This document shows positions 25,396-38,997 of a stretch of 64,000 nt of DNA, piece by piece. Source of the stretch: Epiperipatus broadwayi (Eukaryota; Onychophora; Udeonychophora; Euonychophora; Peripatidae); NCBI GenBank assembly GCA_028023455.1, contig JAQFVV010012401.1, positions 158,501-222,500 on the forward strand, in the 5' to 3' direction. A program made the translations under genes and the position numbers. Position 1 is the stretch's first letter; each line of letters opens with the position of its first letter. Below the pieces are notes generated by a model. The model was given only the letters and a program-made list of their open reading frames with translations. It did not search any database and was not told where the DNA came from.

Positions 25396-26140
25396 CAAAA
25401 TAAATTTTTATGTCTGATTAATATATATTTACATTAGCTGTTTTATATGTTTTTTTATTGTTAAAATTTATATGAAGTAACAGCACATTAGAATTCATTA
25501 TTTCCATTTTTGATGAGTATACACATATGTGGTATTGTGTCTACAATAGTAACAAAAATATTCACACCTATTTTTTATATGTGGTTTCAAGATAAAGTTC
25601 TTCAGTTTATTCTCTCTGCCAGAAAATGAATTCTGATTAGTAAAATTGCTATCACAGCTTTTTTTATAGGTTATGGAGTGTTTCTGAAAAATAAATTAAT
25701 CATTTCCAGCAAACTTTATCTTAATGTATCTCAATGCCATGTTTTTGAAAAACAAATTAGCCACCTCCATCCAAACTTTATCAATGGCATGTTTTTTCAA
25801 AAACACATGAATGAAAAGAGATGATGATGAATCATAAAAAAAAATATTACTTTTTGTTAATCTGAATTTATTTCAAAACAAACCATGTTTATATAAATCA
25901 AATTTAAATAACTTAATAATCTTATTATGTAGTTAATAATTTTTAATTAGACGGTATGTTTTGAATCTGTTTTACTTTCTTGTTTTTCTTTCCTATTATT
26001 AATTGTAATTAATTATCAAAATCTGTGTTTTATACACATAAAATATTTGTCTGAGAGAACATTCCAAGACACTAACACACACTTGCAGGAGTAATGTTTA
26101 ACCCCTTTTCTATTGAGCATTTAAAATAAATTTTAAAATG
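25396..26140. other. AT-rich non-coding stretch
   Basis: No gene or repeat end is recognised. A motif (CCAT, then GTTTTTGAAAAACA) recurs loosely around 25,680-25,805. Confidence 0.5.
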
Positions 26141-26142
26141 CA

Positions 26143-26362
<220 letters not shown>

Positions 26363-26789
26363 CTGATGTTTGCAACTAACTACAATTGCCACATTATAAT
26401 GTACTTATAGTGGTAACACACATCATATTAAAATGGATATCACATTTATTTATCATTGACATTTGTATTTTTTACATATACAATCTTTTTATTTGTTAAA
26501 ATATGATATACTCATGTTCATTGACAAATGTTTTTTTATCAATACTAATGATAATATTATACTTTTTTTAAATTTTAATAATTTAAAAAGAAGATAGTGT
26601 GGTACACAAATATAAATTCATGATAGACTTATAATTACTTAAAATTCTACAATCATTTTTCTAACAATCATTGTTCTTAAACTTAAATGTTGTTTATAAT
26701 TGGTCTAATTTTAAGAAAGGATTCACTTTCATTTAGTGGACTTACACATATTCATTTTATTTGAAGCCATAATTGAATCTGTTTATCAG

Positions 26790-27006
26790 AATTAAGCCAA
26801 TAAACATCACATCATCATCATTTCTTATCCTTGCTTATAACTGTTATTAAACAGGTAAAATTCTCCATGCAGTATTGCCATTCAATACAAACCAGAGTAG
26901 GCATTAGATGGAAATTTTATGCACAAGCCTTTTGGCATCCATTGATTACTCTGGCTTGCACCGAATGGCAGTACTGGGTGGAGAGTTTTGTCTGTTTTAT
27001 TGGGAA
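26790..27006. repeat. Foldback family F1, copy 1
   Basis: Inverted arms at ~26,854-26,900 (GTAAAATTCTCCATGCAGTA and on to ACCAGAGTA) and ~26,946-26,992 (TACTCTGGCTTGCACCGAAT and on to GAGAGTTTTGTCT) share the F1 head seen at 28.6-29.7, 32.3, 37.6 and 41.4 kb. The left edge carries CCAATAAACATCACAT, the reverse complement of the F1 tail. GAATTA is present on both sides and may be part of a target duplication. Confidence 0.75.
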
Positions 27007-27009
27007 TTA

Positions 27010-28600
27010 GTATGTGCCACTATTATATCATCTAAATTTGATACTTACCTATTTAAAATCATATAAAGTATCTAAAACAATAATATATCTTTATTTTTTA
27101 ATTATTACTGAAAAAGAGCTTTTAATTTTCCTGCATGATTTTGTTTTTTGTGTGAGAGAACAAGTGAATTTTGCACATAAATGATATACTAACCCTTAGA
27201 TTAGCATTGAAATAATGATACAAAATCAGATTTTTATTAATTTAAAATTACCTACTTCTATTGTTGAGATATTTTTTTGTTTTTAAAATAAAGACAGTAT
27301 TCTTTATATTTTTTGCTTTCTATATTCCAAAAAATATAAAAGAAATATTTAAATGACATGTCTATTATATTTTCATTTTTTTCCTATATTTTTTTTGAAA
27401 ATATAAATAAAAACATTGTTTTATGCATATGTTTATAATTTATTATTTAAACTAGGCATGCATATATCACTCCAAATGTGTCTTGGTTAATCATAAGAAT
27501 ATTTAAATTTTAGTTTGAAAACATTATCAAAATTAAACTTTTATTAAAGATAGTCAAAAATTAAAAACATAATGGAAATATATTAAGCAGGTTATCAAAA
27601 TTACTATTTTTAGCAATAAAAAATAATAATTTACATATTTATAAAATACTATTCTAGCAAAATATAAAAAAATATCAAATTATTATTTCTTGTTAAATTC
27701 TTTTTATCCTACAAACTATACTATTTTTTTTTTCATTTATTTTCATTAGGTTCTTGGTGGGATCCTCAGAAAAGCTTTTAAGAAAAATTTTATATATTAC
27801 TGAGATCATTTATTTGACCATATTTTTAGGTTAAATCTTTCAAATTAATTTTATTCTAAGAAAGGTGCAATTTTTTTTTATTGTTATATAACAAATCTAA
27901 TTTCTCATGGAGAAATCCACACAATAAGGGAAAACTTTCCTTCTCTCTCTCTGCAGCTTTCTAACTAATCATATTTAAAAAATATTAATCTAGAATAATC
28001 TTTTTCTATCTACTGATGACAAAAAATGAAAAAAACTAATAGCGATTATAACAGACATTAGCATTTTTAATATAACAGTAAAATTTATACATCAGTATAT
28101 TTTATTTCCTTTATATAAAATATTAATAGGATTATCCAATATCATTACAATTATTTTAAATTTGATTTTTTTTTTATTTTACCTTAATTATTTTTATTGT
28201 AGAGGAAAGAAATATCTTTGTTTAAGTGATTTGTATTTTTCATTTGGTCCCACATTCAGTTGCATCATATTTCCTTCTCTGCATGGTTCAGAGTAATGCT
28301 AGAGTGATGAATCTTAAAGCTAAAAATCATAAATTGCAACTCAGTTAAGCCATATTCAGTGCGCAAACATCATGTGAATTGTCATATGAATTCCTGAGCA
28401 ACAAATTCATTTCATTATTTTATATTCTATTTTATTTAGTAATTAAAGTAACAATAATCATCAGAAATGGAAAACTTACTTATATTGACCAACAATAATA
28501 ATATATGCTACAAATTAATTAATTACTTTTAAAGCAAAGTAATTAATGTGATACTATATATTTATTGCTAATTTAATTTTTTTTTCATTTATTAAAATAC
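27010..28600. other. AT-rich non-coding stretch
   Basis: No genes or repeat families were recognised. Poly-T and poly-A runs are frequent. Confidence 0.55.
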
Positions 28601-29680
28601 ACAGATGCAAAACTCTCCATACAGTAGTGCCACTCAGTGCAAGCCAGAGCCATCAATCGATGCAGAAAAGTTTGTGATAAAATCCCTATCTAGTGCCTTC
28701 TCATCCAATATTCCAGACTAGTTTCTAGTTTGTGGATTTCATCAGTGAAGAGCCTTGGATATGAAAGCACTGCATCTAAATCTTAGGATTTAATGCACCC
28801 CCCCCCCAGAAGCCACCTTTTACTTTTTTAGGTAACTATAAAGCTTTGAATCCAAAATGAAAACAATAATGTTTTCACACATATAGATTTGAAGTCAGTT
28901 CAGAATCCATGCTTTTTGGTGTCTTTGGTTCTTTAATAACCACACTCACCCCATAATCCTATTGGGCAGGTTGGTATTAAACCAAAAAACATCACATGAA
29001 CACTATTTTTGCTTACACAAGCTGTTTTTACACAGGCAAAACTATCTATACAGTAATGCCACTCAGTGTAAGCCAGAGTAATCAATGGATTCAGGAAGGT
29101 TTGTGTATAAAATCCCTATCTATTTCATACTCATCTAATATCCCCAGATTAGTTTTTAGCTTGTGTCTTTCATCCATTGATTTCTCTGGCTTGCACTGAG
29201 TGATGCTACTGTATGGAGAGTTTTGCCACTGTAAAAACAGCTTGTATATGCATAAAGAATATTGATTATGTGATGTTTAATGGTTTAATATCAATCCTGT
29301 CCAATAGGATTATGGTGACTATGGTTATTAATGAACCAAATGCACCAAAAAATATGGATGCTGAACCAAGTTTAGATCTATATGACTATACAAGCTAATG
29401 GGTTAACTTTAAAACAGTATTGTGTTTTCATTTAGGACTCAAAGCTTTTTAGTTAGCTTAAAAAAGTAAAATATGGCTGCTAAAGGGTTGCATTATATCC
29501 TAAGATCTAGGTGTGGTGCTCTCAGATCCAAGGCTCCTCACCGATGAAAGCTAGAAACTAGTTTGGACATATTGGATGAGTAGGCACTAGATAGGAATTT
29601 TATGCACAAACCTTCCTGCATCCATTGATTACTCTGAATTGTACTTAGTGGTCCTATTGTATTGAGAGTTTTGTCTCTGT
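28601..29680. repeat. ~1.1-kb imperfect palindrome of F1 units
   Basis: The left arm (~28,601-29,090) and right arm (~29,172-29,680) are diverged reverse complements centred at ~29,140. Along the left arm come the F1 head (CAAAACTCTCCATACAGTAG), the body (ATCCCTATCTAGTGCC; GAGCCTTGGATATGAAAGCA), a C-run at ~28,799, then TAATCCTATTGGGCAGG and a second F1 head at ~29,035. The same order returns in reverse on the right. The right side continues to ~29,745 with the F1 tail. Short open frames here are shadows of the repeat. Confidence 0.88.
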
Positions 29681-29749
29681 GAAAAGAGCTTAGTTAAGCA
29701 TAAAGAATAGTGATTATATTATGTTTGATGGGTTAATTACTAAAATACA

Positions 29750-31230
29750 CATGTCAGAAATATAATCCAGCAGTTGAATTGATGGAATATGATAGTAAAT
29801 TTAATGTAATCACTCTAGATGTTGGCCACTATATAGAAACAATCAGAACTTCTTGACAAATCTTATAATAGATGACCAAAGCATGATCATATATATTATC
29901 ATCATTCAGTCTGATTGGAATCAATTGAAATTCCAAGATACTTATATAAGACCTACTGATTTGAAACACTTTATTAAAAAGTAGTACTCAGAATAGTAGA
30001 TGATCTTTTTTAACTTTTGTCTACATGGTATATCTCTTGCATTATTTTTGTAGTAGATAACAGAACAATGTGGAATACATTATTAAGTTCAATGGAGCAC
30101 AGTGTGGCTGAGATCCAACTAAAGCAATTTTTAGTCAGTGTGTCAGTAAATAATGACTAACCTTAAACTAACATACAAAGATGACATAAAATGGCCTGAA
30201 TTAGGCAACAGTTCTAAAGAAATATTAGGATATGAGATTGTATGGCATTTGCAGTCATTTACTTTTGCTGTAAAACCTATTTTTCAAAGAAATGTAATCA
30301 TAGGAATAGAGCTTACTTCTGTTATATTTAACTGGTCAGCCTTATAATGGTGTGAAGCACATTTGCTTACTATATCTATAAGTAGGAGATAATTTCTTTT
30401 GGATGAATCCTAATTTTTAAGACACAAGTATATACTATTTTTACAATTATCTAGGCCATCTCCAAACATAGATAGTCATTCAGTAGAAATGAGGAAATAA
30501 ATATTTAGCTATTATTATCTACAGAATAAAAGTCTTGCTATAATCTTGATTGATATCATAGAATGTAAATACATTAACTATAAAAATAAAAGTGCCTGTA
30601 ATATGGTGTAGGTTTTATTAGTGGTAGTGGGAGGAGGGGTATTTACTCTCCATTGATCAGATGAGTGTAAATGTTGAAATTTTAAAATATATATATCAAT
30701 ATAGATAAAGAAGGGATCATCATTCCACAGATTTTGAGCCGTTGATATAATATCATTTTTAGTTAGCAGCTTGAGGAAAAATATGACTAAAACAGTGGAG
30801 AATATCGTAATGATGAATAAGATTTTCAGAGATTTTATTCAGAAAAAAACTGGTATTTAAAATAAAATTAATAGAAAAGGTTACTATAATATACAAAAAG
30901 CATGTACACAAATTGAATTATAAAGATAAATAAACAGAATAAATGTAATTAATAATTAACATAGGATAAACATAAAAAAATAGTATGAGAAAATATTGAA
31001 AAAATTATAGCACACATTCAAGAATTTCTAATAAGCAATGATTGCAGTTGAAAATAAAACAATATAATGAGAAATGATAAAATCTTATGCCCATTGTGAC
31101 AAACTGTAAATCTACAAAAATATGCTTCAGATATCAGAAAACAATACTATGCTAAGAAATATGAAATATCATTAAACTCCAATTACTCCTGACTCAAAAA
31201 GATAGGAAAATATCAATTATCTACCAAGCA
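29750..31230. other. AT-rich non-coding stretch
   Basis: No recognised genes. The 64-codon frame at 30,153-30,347 has ordinary composition but no identifiable motif and is not supported as a gene. Confidence 0.5.
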
Positions 31231-31361
31231 AATGCAATTTATCCACTTTATTTTGAACACTTTTTAGCAAAAAAAATTATTTTATTGCATATATGTATAC
31301 ACAATAAAAAAAATAACTTTTTTGCTAAAAAGTATTTAAAGTAAAGTGGATAAATTGCATT
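31231..31361. repeat. 131-bp foldback, ~55-bp arms
   Basis: The left arm begins AATGCAATTTATCCACTTTA and the right arm ends with its complement, TAAAGTGGATAAATTGCATT. The arms continue inward through TTTTTAGCAAAAAA and TTTTTTGCTAAAAA to a ~17-nt TA-rich centre. It is probably a MITE; no duplicated target was resolved. Confidence 0.88.
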
Positions 31362-32293
31362 TATATAAGATATTACAACAAAATAAAGAAATTGGTGGAT
31401 TTAGAAATATCTGTATCCGCCAAACAATCATTAAAAAATATATATATAATTATTTTATCTTCTGTTAAAAATATAAGAGAAACCAAATAACTCTGAATAA
31501 ATTAAAATTAAAGATATGGTAAGAAAAAGAAAGCAGGTTGAACTTTTTAAACAAACTGACAAAAAAGCAAGAACAAGAAGGAGGATTTGTTTTAATAAAG
31601 TATGAAGAGATGTTCTCATAATTTATGATGAATGTAATAATTCAAAGATTCTTGCTGATGTTAGAGAATTATTTAAAATTTTAAATAATCTTAGATTAAG
31701 AAAAAAAGACTTTAAATTATTGAATGGATTTGATTTGACTTTTTGATCTTGTCACCAGAAGATGAAAGTAAATGTAATGGGGAAAAAATAGGAAATAAAA
31801 TTAAAAATATCTCAACCAAAATTAGAATGTTTTAGCTAAAACAGGAATAAAGTGAAATACAATTAATCTGTGGTAATACAAATATGATAAAGTTATGAAT
31901 AAAAATTATCATAGAAAAGGAAACCCACATTAATAGAGATTTATCTGATGAAATCAATATACCATATATAAACGAAAAGTACCAAAATATGTTAGTCTCT
32001 AATATAAAAAAGGCAATATCATTGAAGTAAGTTAAATCATTTTGAATTATTGGGATGTAGTAACTGATATTACTATGGAGAAATAAATATGAAATGTAAA
32101 ATCTCTGAAGCAATTGAAATTAAAATTATATATAAATGAAGATAATGTAGACAATTTGATGCTTAAAAATTAAGAATATGAATTCTTTTATAAAAGAAAA
32201 TAAGGCATAAACACATCATTTTGTTGTGTTAAATTGTAAATAGCACATCTGTCATACAAGGCAATAATGGATGTACTGATAATTTAACTTCAC
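31362..32293. other. AT-rich non-coding stretch, possibly retroelement debris
   Basis: The region leads into the Ty3/gypsy-like fossil at 32.5 kb, and some Lys/Glu-rich broken frames exist, but I cannot identify protease or gag motifs. The 93-codon minus-strand frame at 31,832-32,113 is Ile/Phe-rich and looks like chance. Confidence 0.4.
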
Positions 32294-32304
32294 TGTACTT
32301 TATA

Positions 32305-32497
32305 AAAACAGGCAAAAACTCTCCACACAGTAGTGTCGCTCAGTGCAAGCCAGAGTAATCAATGGCACAAGCCTTCTGGCATTCATTGATTACTCTGGCT
32401 TGCACTGAGTGGCACTACTATATGGAAAGTTTTGCCTGTTTTAGTAACAGTTATAAGCAAGCATAAGAAATGGTGATCATGTGATGTTTAGTGGTTA
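32305..32497. mobile_element. Foldback family F1, copy with 11-bp TSD
   Basis: The 193-bp element is flanked by TGTACTTTATA at 32,294-32,304 and again at 32,498-32,508. Inside, ~55-bp inverted arms (32,313-32,366 and 32,383-32,437; GCAAAAACTCTCCACACAGT and AGTGCAAGCCAGAGTAATCA) surround a 16-nt spacer. The tail runs GTTATAAGCAAGCATAAG to GATGTTTAGTGG. It sits immediately upstream of the gypsy-like fossil. Confidence 0.88.
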
Positions 32498-32509
32498 TGT
32501 ACTTTATAC

Positions 32510-32875
32510 AATAATTTATGCTATATTCCTGATAAATCAGAAGAAATTAGAATGATATTGGACTTTAGGAAATTAAATGTTGAATTAAGCCTATTGACTA
32601 TCTGGTACTTAATAAAAAAGATTTTAATAAAAGCTCCATGGAGCTAAATGTATTATCATCCTAGATTTGAACTTATGCTGTAACAAAATTTGTCTTGATA
32701 ATGAGAGCATGTATATATTTATATTGCAATCTTCCAAAGGGAAGAACTTATTAGACTTTATGAAATAGCTATAAATAATTTCCTTTACTTCCAAGAGTTT
32801 TGAAAGAAATATTAATGTCAGACCAATAAATATTCTGCTACATAAATGGTATTAAATTATAGAAAATGCTTGGAA
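32510..32875 (+). pseudogene. Ty3/gypsy-type reverse transcriptase fossil
   Basis: Across shifting plus-strand frames one can read an RT domain in the correct order. EEIRMILDFRKLN (~32,550) corresponds to the R.V.DYRKLN motif. HGAKCIIILDLN, in another frame near 32,640, corresponds to GAKYFS.LDL. LDNESM (~32,700) corresponds to L....S. FPLLPRVLKEILMS (~32,790) is the F...M...L region, and CYINGI (~32,840) stands in place of the YxDD-type motif. There are many stops and frameshifts, and the catalytic YxDD is lost. No LTRs, integrase or gag were identified. This is long dead. Confidence 0.6.
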
Positions 32876-32879
32876 ATTT

Positions 32880-33770
32880 TTTTATTATAATTTAAAAAGG
32901 CCAGTATTTTCCATAAAACTCTTAAAATTGTTAGGAAAGTCAACTTTGGAAATATATAATGGATTTATTATATATAATTAAGGCTTTCTGTATGGCCAAA
33001 GTAATAATTTTATGGTATGAATAATTAATTATTAAATATTTATTCTCTAATTTACCTATATTAATGAACCACTATATAGATTGTCTAAAAATATGTTTAA
33101 ATTCATGTAAAATAATAAATGTAAATTATTATTTATACATTATGTTTTTCTTTTGACACTGTATTTTATATTAAACAGTTTTTCATTGCCAATACTCGTG
33201 GAATAGGAAAAAAGAGCTGTTGAGAATTAGAATAGTTACTGTTATCCAATTAGAATCAAAGCACACCTAAATCTATTAAAAAATTAGTAATTTAAAAACA
33301 TGAAAAAATAGGTCCTAGTATACCTTTATATGTGTCTGTGGGTGCATGAAAAATAATTGCTATAGACTAATCTTCAGAAAAATTAAAAGATAAAACATTT
33401 TCAAAATTATATTTATTCAATATTAAAAGAAAAAAATAAAATATATTTCATTTTTATTACTAAATATTTCAATGAAACAAAATTAAAAGTATTTTTTTTT
33501 TATTTTTCTGTTATTTTTTAGTAATTAAGAATGCTTTAAAATTGATTAACATGTTAATTAATGTAATTAAGGAAGTTTTTATGCAGAAAGTTTCTAAATA
33601 AAAAAAAATATTTTGGTAATACCTTATCATTAAAAGCTATAAATTGAAAATAAATTGTATAGAACAAAATTTTTGAGAAATAAATTATATTAGAGACAAA
33701 AATTATGTTCAATTAAAGGTAAATCCTATAATTATTCTAGATTAACTGGAAGTAATTCTTTTGTAATTTT
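32880..33770. other. AT-rich non-coding stretch
   Basis: This may include further unrecognisable retroelement debris after the RT fossil. No motif is identified. Confidence 0.5.
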
Positions 33771-33774
33771 AGTT

Positions 33775-34190
33775 TGAATAGAGCGATTTGAACTCGAGTT
33801 TTCAGTCTATTCATCCTCCAGTCTATCTCAAGAAACCAATAAACATGACCATACACATGTGAAAAAGATATGTGGTCTGCTATATATGTTTTTTGTACAG
33901 AACCAGCACTCATTAGTTGAGCCAGATCATAATTTCTCACACATATATACAGTCAGTGCTCAGTTTGTACTAAAATAGCAATTCCTTAAACTTTAATGGT
34001 CAGCCTTTAATCTTTTCATCCTTCCAACTATTCAAACATCCATTTCATTGAAAAAGTGATAAAGAAATTCTGAAAGCCCTTGATGGATTTAATATTATAG
34101 TCATTTCCATATAGATATTATGACAATCTAACCCCTCATTATTGGACATTACATATCCATATATATTAATAGTAGAGAGATGGGCTGAAC
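33775..34190 (-). repeat. tRNA-derived SINE-like repeat S1, old copy
   Basis: On the minus strand the head reads TGAGATAGACTGGAGGATGA (A-box region) and then ACTCGAGTTCAAATCGC (B-box, near 33,790). The body toward higher coordinates (CAGAACCAGCACTCATTAGT; CAGTCAGTGCTCAGTTTGTA; TCATTGAAAAAGTGATAAAG; AACCCCTCATTATTGGACAT) matches the S1 units at 39-42 kb and the piece at 2.06 kb. The two minus-strand open frames here are chance frames. Confidence 0.65.
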
Positions 34191-34279
34191 TTATATTAAG
34201 ATGTAATCTAATTTCCAAGCAAAATGTGATTCTAAGGCAGTATGACATTTGCTTATTCTGAATATTTCCTATATATGTA

Positions 34280-34745
<466 letters not shown>

Positions 34746-34749
34746 TGAA

Positions 34750-37600
34750 TAATTTATTTTTCAGAAGCTAAATTAAAACAATTCTGATTATTGTATATTA
34801 ATATATTTCAGAAAAGAAATTGGCTAGATCCATATTTAACAAATCAAATCACTCAAATTTTTACTCCATTAACCAATAAGAAAATTCATCAGACAAAAGA
34901 TTAAATTACCTCAACTCTCTTTTAAAATAAATTGTCTATGTTGTTTTATAAAATATTTATTAAATTACAATTTTAAATTATCTATAAATAATTATTTTCT
35001 AAAGCTGGTCCTGAATTATAAAAAAAAAATTCAAGAAAAAAAAGAAAATTATTGTTTTAGAATTATATTAAAATAAATTTGATGCAAATTTTACAACAAC
35101 AAAAAAATTATGTGGTCAATTGGTCAACATCTTGAATATCTCTGGTATACATGATAGGTAAAGTGCATAAAAGTTGAGATATTTCATGTTCTGTCAGCAC
35201 ATATACTACTTCATAAAATAGTCAAGTTTGGAAGGAACGAATTCACAATAAATTGAAGTCTTAATGAAGAGACTGATAAAATTACTGATATCAAATGGAA
35301 CTATATTTAAATAGCAGATTTTATTCAACTAAGAATATATTTTAACTGGGATAATTATATGTTTCTATTTAATTTATTAATAAATTGTGTATCTATAGTT
35401 AATTTGTTTTGCATGGAATTTATTTTTATAGACAAACCTGAGGTGGAGATCCTAATATCCACAGACAACCAACAAACCAATATCTGTCTAAAATACAAAG
35501 TATAATATTATGTGAATCTATTTGGTTGTTTATGAATTAAGTAGATGGTCCTAAGTTACATCACCTTTAAAGTCCACACATGCATACAGTCTTTTACTTT
35601 ATTAATTTAATTGTTGTTCTGAATGAAGCAAGATCACAGCTAGACTATTAAAATGTATAAGTATAACATCAACTGCCAAAAGTTAAACTAGTCATTATAA
35701 AAACTAAATACAATTAAATCATTAGCCAAAATTAAGTTTGAAACTTTATTACCAATGTTTTTCCTGTTAAAACAGATTTTTCAAATGCAAGTAATATAGC
35801 ACACATTTTTCTGTATTCCCATGATTTCAACTGATATTCAAATTCCTTTAATGTTAAACAAACTTTTAATCATATTAATAACTTCACAATCATAAATCTT
35901 TAATACTTCTCTTCTTTTCATTCTTTTCAAAAAAAATATTAGTCAGTTTAAATATAATCTTATAGCCTGTAATAATGCAAAATTAAGATTTTTATTTTTT
36001 ATTTTTATAAACTTTCACACTTTTTTAAAACTCAGAGTACTTTTATCTACACAGAAAAAGTAAAAAATGACATAAACAACTCTACAAATAGTTCTCCTAC
36101 CAATTATCTTTTATGTAATATTCAATAAAATATTTAAAGTAATACTTTTCTTCATGCTACTTTGGTATTTCCACAATTATTATGATTCTTTGTAAGAACA
36201 ACATAAAAAGCAAGGAAATATATATATTTTTTTTAATATTAACATTTTTTATTAAATAAAATAAAGTTAATTAATCTATCACAACAACCTCTACTAATGA
36301 GTGCTTTCCAGCATTGTCTTGAGAGCAACTTCTTTAAATTTTCTTCGTTTTTTTTTTTTTAATTTTTCCTCTCTGTCCAATATTTTAATGTTTTCTTAAT
36401 CAATCACATATTTGTGTTATATATAAAAAATACTAACATTTAAATGTATTTTAAAAGTATAGAGTTTGAATTTTTGTAAAAACATTTAACATTTAAACTA
36501 TATGATAAAAATATTCCAATGTATAATTACTTATTCTGATTTATATTTTTTATTTTTATATAGTATTTATTTATTTAAATACACTGGATTATTTTTACTT
36601 TAAATTTCTTAATAGTTTTTTTTTTATCTTATATCTTTATTTGAACAATAATTAATTATTCTAGATCTAAAACTATTATTTTTTTGTATCTTGTTTATAT
36701 TTAAATTTTAATCTCTTATAATTGTTCCATTAATTTTTTTTTATATACTCTTGTTTTTATTTTTGTAATATTATCCTTGCATTCTTTTTCTAGTTAAATT
36801 TTTAAGAAATTAATTTTCATATTCAATTCTTGAAAATTTTATTTTTTAATCTATTTTATTTTATTAAATAAAAAAAATTTAATATATATATTAAAGCAAA
36901 ACACTGGAATTAACAATTTTCAATACATCAACATATAAATAAATATCAGTTAAGCTAGCATAGAGTCTGATTGCCATCTCTAGTAATATTTATAGTTAAA
37001 ATTTTAAAATTAAAATCCAATTCAAATCATGCAATAATAATGTTACAATGTGAATGGTCAACTTTTCCACAACTTGTGTATATTTATATAATTATATTGC
37101 TTATATAATATATTATCCATCATTATTATAAAATATGCCTCTAGGATTTTTTTTTTTCAAATAATTCTTTATATACAAAAGAAAAACCCTGTCAAAATAA
37201 AAACTTCCATTGCAGATAACTAAATGATCTGTAAACATAGGTTTAAATCCATGTCTAAAATGATATATTTTTATACAATTCTTCTTATTTATGATTTCTT
37301 TTTTTAAACATACATTTTGACTTAACAATATAACTTGACTCACATTAACACACCACTTTATATATAAGATTATATTTGTTAATTTTATCAATATGTTTTT
37401 CATTAATGATTAATTTACTAGTATTTAGTTCCACATAAAATGCAATATTGCAATGAAAAGAAACAGCTAATATAATAATATTATCCATTCTAATAGTATA
37501 TACACTAATAAAATCCATTTATTCTCATCAATAATTTTCTTTCACCACCTATGTGTAAATGTATATATTTTTAAATTTTCTTTTTTATATCCTATATTCA
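34750..37600. other. AT-rich non-coding stretch
   Basis: The 35.7-37.6 kb part is T/C-rich on the plus strand. No genes or repeat families are recognised. The 96-codon minus frame at 37,113-37,403 has no motif. Confidence 0.55.
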
Positions 37601-37652
37601 CAGGGTGAATATGGCACAGGATGGCACTACTGTATGGAGAGTTTTGCCTTAT
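37601..37652 (-). repeat. Foldback family F1, head fragment
   Basis: ATGGCACTACTGTATGGAGA followed by GTTTTGCC is the F1 head arm alone, in the same orientation as the right arms elsewhere. No partner arm lies nearby. Confidence 0.7.
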
Positions 37653-37659
37653 TTATTCA

Positions 37660-38990
37660 AAAATTCATTAAAATATATCTCAATGTTGGATAATTTATCA
37701 CTTTTACATTTACATAATATTTTATTTCTAAACAAAAATGTTCTAAATGCAACCAATTTGTGAAATGTAGTAACCTTTGACTGAGGTTTTTTAAATCTCT
37801 AATTGATATGTTTTCATTTGCGTTATCAATGAATGTGTTGTGAAATTTATTTATAAGTCTTTGGATGTGGTGAAAATTTTAGTTTAAGATAAAAGAATAA
37901 TTGGAAGCTTTTCTAGTAATACATAAATATACCATCATTTATGCTTTCTGGTATAATGTATAATGATACATGATATAAACAGATTATTTTAATTTTAAAA
38001 ACAATTTTTTCTCATAACAATATTGTGCATTAATGATGATAAAAGTGGAAAATTATGTTTAATGTATAAATTAATATAAAGAAAAGTTTATCAATAAATT
38101 GAAAGATTAAGACGTTATTGAATAAATATTAAATGGCTGCAATGAGAATAAGATTTATTATATCTATATTTATACCTTATTTAAATAAATTATTTAATAT
38201 AAAATTGTATTTAAATATTTATTTATTAGCAGTTATTATGCCAATAATTTTTCATAATTTAAAAGTACATAAAGAATTACCTGACAGGCTTTGATGGATT
38301 TTGTAAGTTAAATGTTTTATCAAATAGCAGTGTTTATTGAAAGGTTTTTGCAGAAAGAATTCAGATTTGATAAATATATAATTTCATCTTCATTTGATTT
38401 TGTTAGAAGATTGGCAAATTGGTTTTAGATGAAGTAGATATTTTTTTTTTACATAAATATTACAAAATTATATGGGTTTATAAAAAGTAGAGAATCCATC
38501 AAAGTGGTTGTTTATGTACTGAAATTTATTGATCAAACTTTGATTGCAGTTTTAAAAATCACTTGAACAAATTAGAGTTTATTGGTCTTAGCTGCTATAT
38601 GTAGTTATATATTGAAATATTATGGGAAGATAAATTTTAAGTTCTTTTTTTTTTCAGTTAGATATTAAAAATTATTTTAAAAATATTGGTGTTATTCGAC
38701 CACCATAATAGATAATGAAATCGGTTGGGCTAAAATGGACTTCTACTTCTGGAAACAACTTATGTATTGTAAAATACTTTAATTTAAATTTAAGGAGAAC
38801 AAATCAATGAGATATATATAAAACTCTTATTAATTAAAGGATTTCTACATCACCAATCAAAAATTTCTATTATGTACAAATTGGTTATATTTAGAATATT
38901 TTTATTTAGAAATAAAAATGTTATGCTAATTCCAAAATGATAAATTGTCTAACATTCAAGTATATGTAATAAATTAGTAAACACAGATTA
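37660..38990. other. AT-rich non-coding stretch
   Basis: The 38.25-38.80 kb part is slightly more complex in sequence and could be an eroded mobile-element coding region, but I could not assign it. Confidence 0.45.
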
Positions 38991-38997
38991 TATATAT

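Noticed and set aside
28601-29745. CRISPR-like array
   Set aside because: Repeats are long, inverted and unevenly spaced, with no constant spacers; foldback elements in a eukaryotic genome explain them.
38250-38800. Possible eroded transposon coding region
   Set aside because: Peptide fragments in all frames gave no recognisable motif order.
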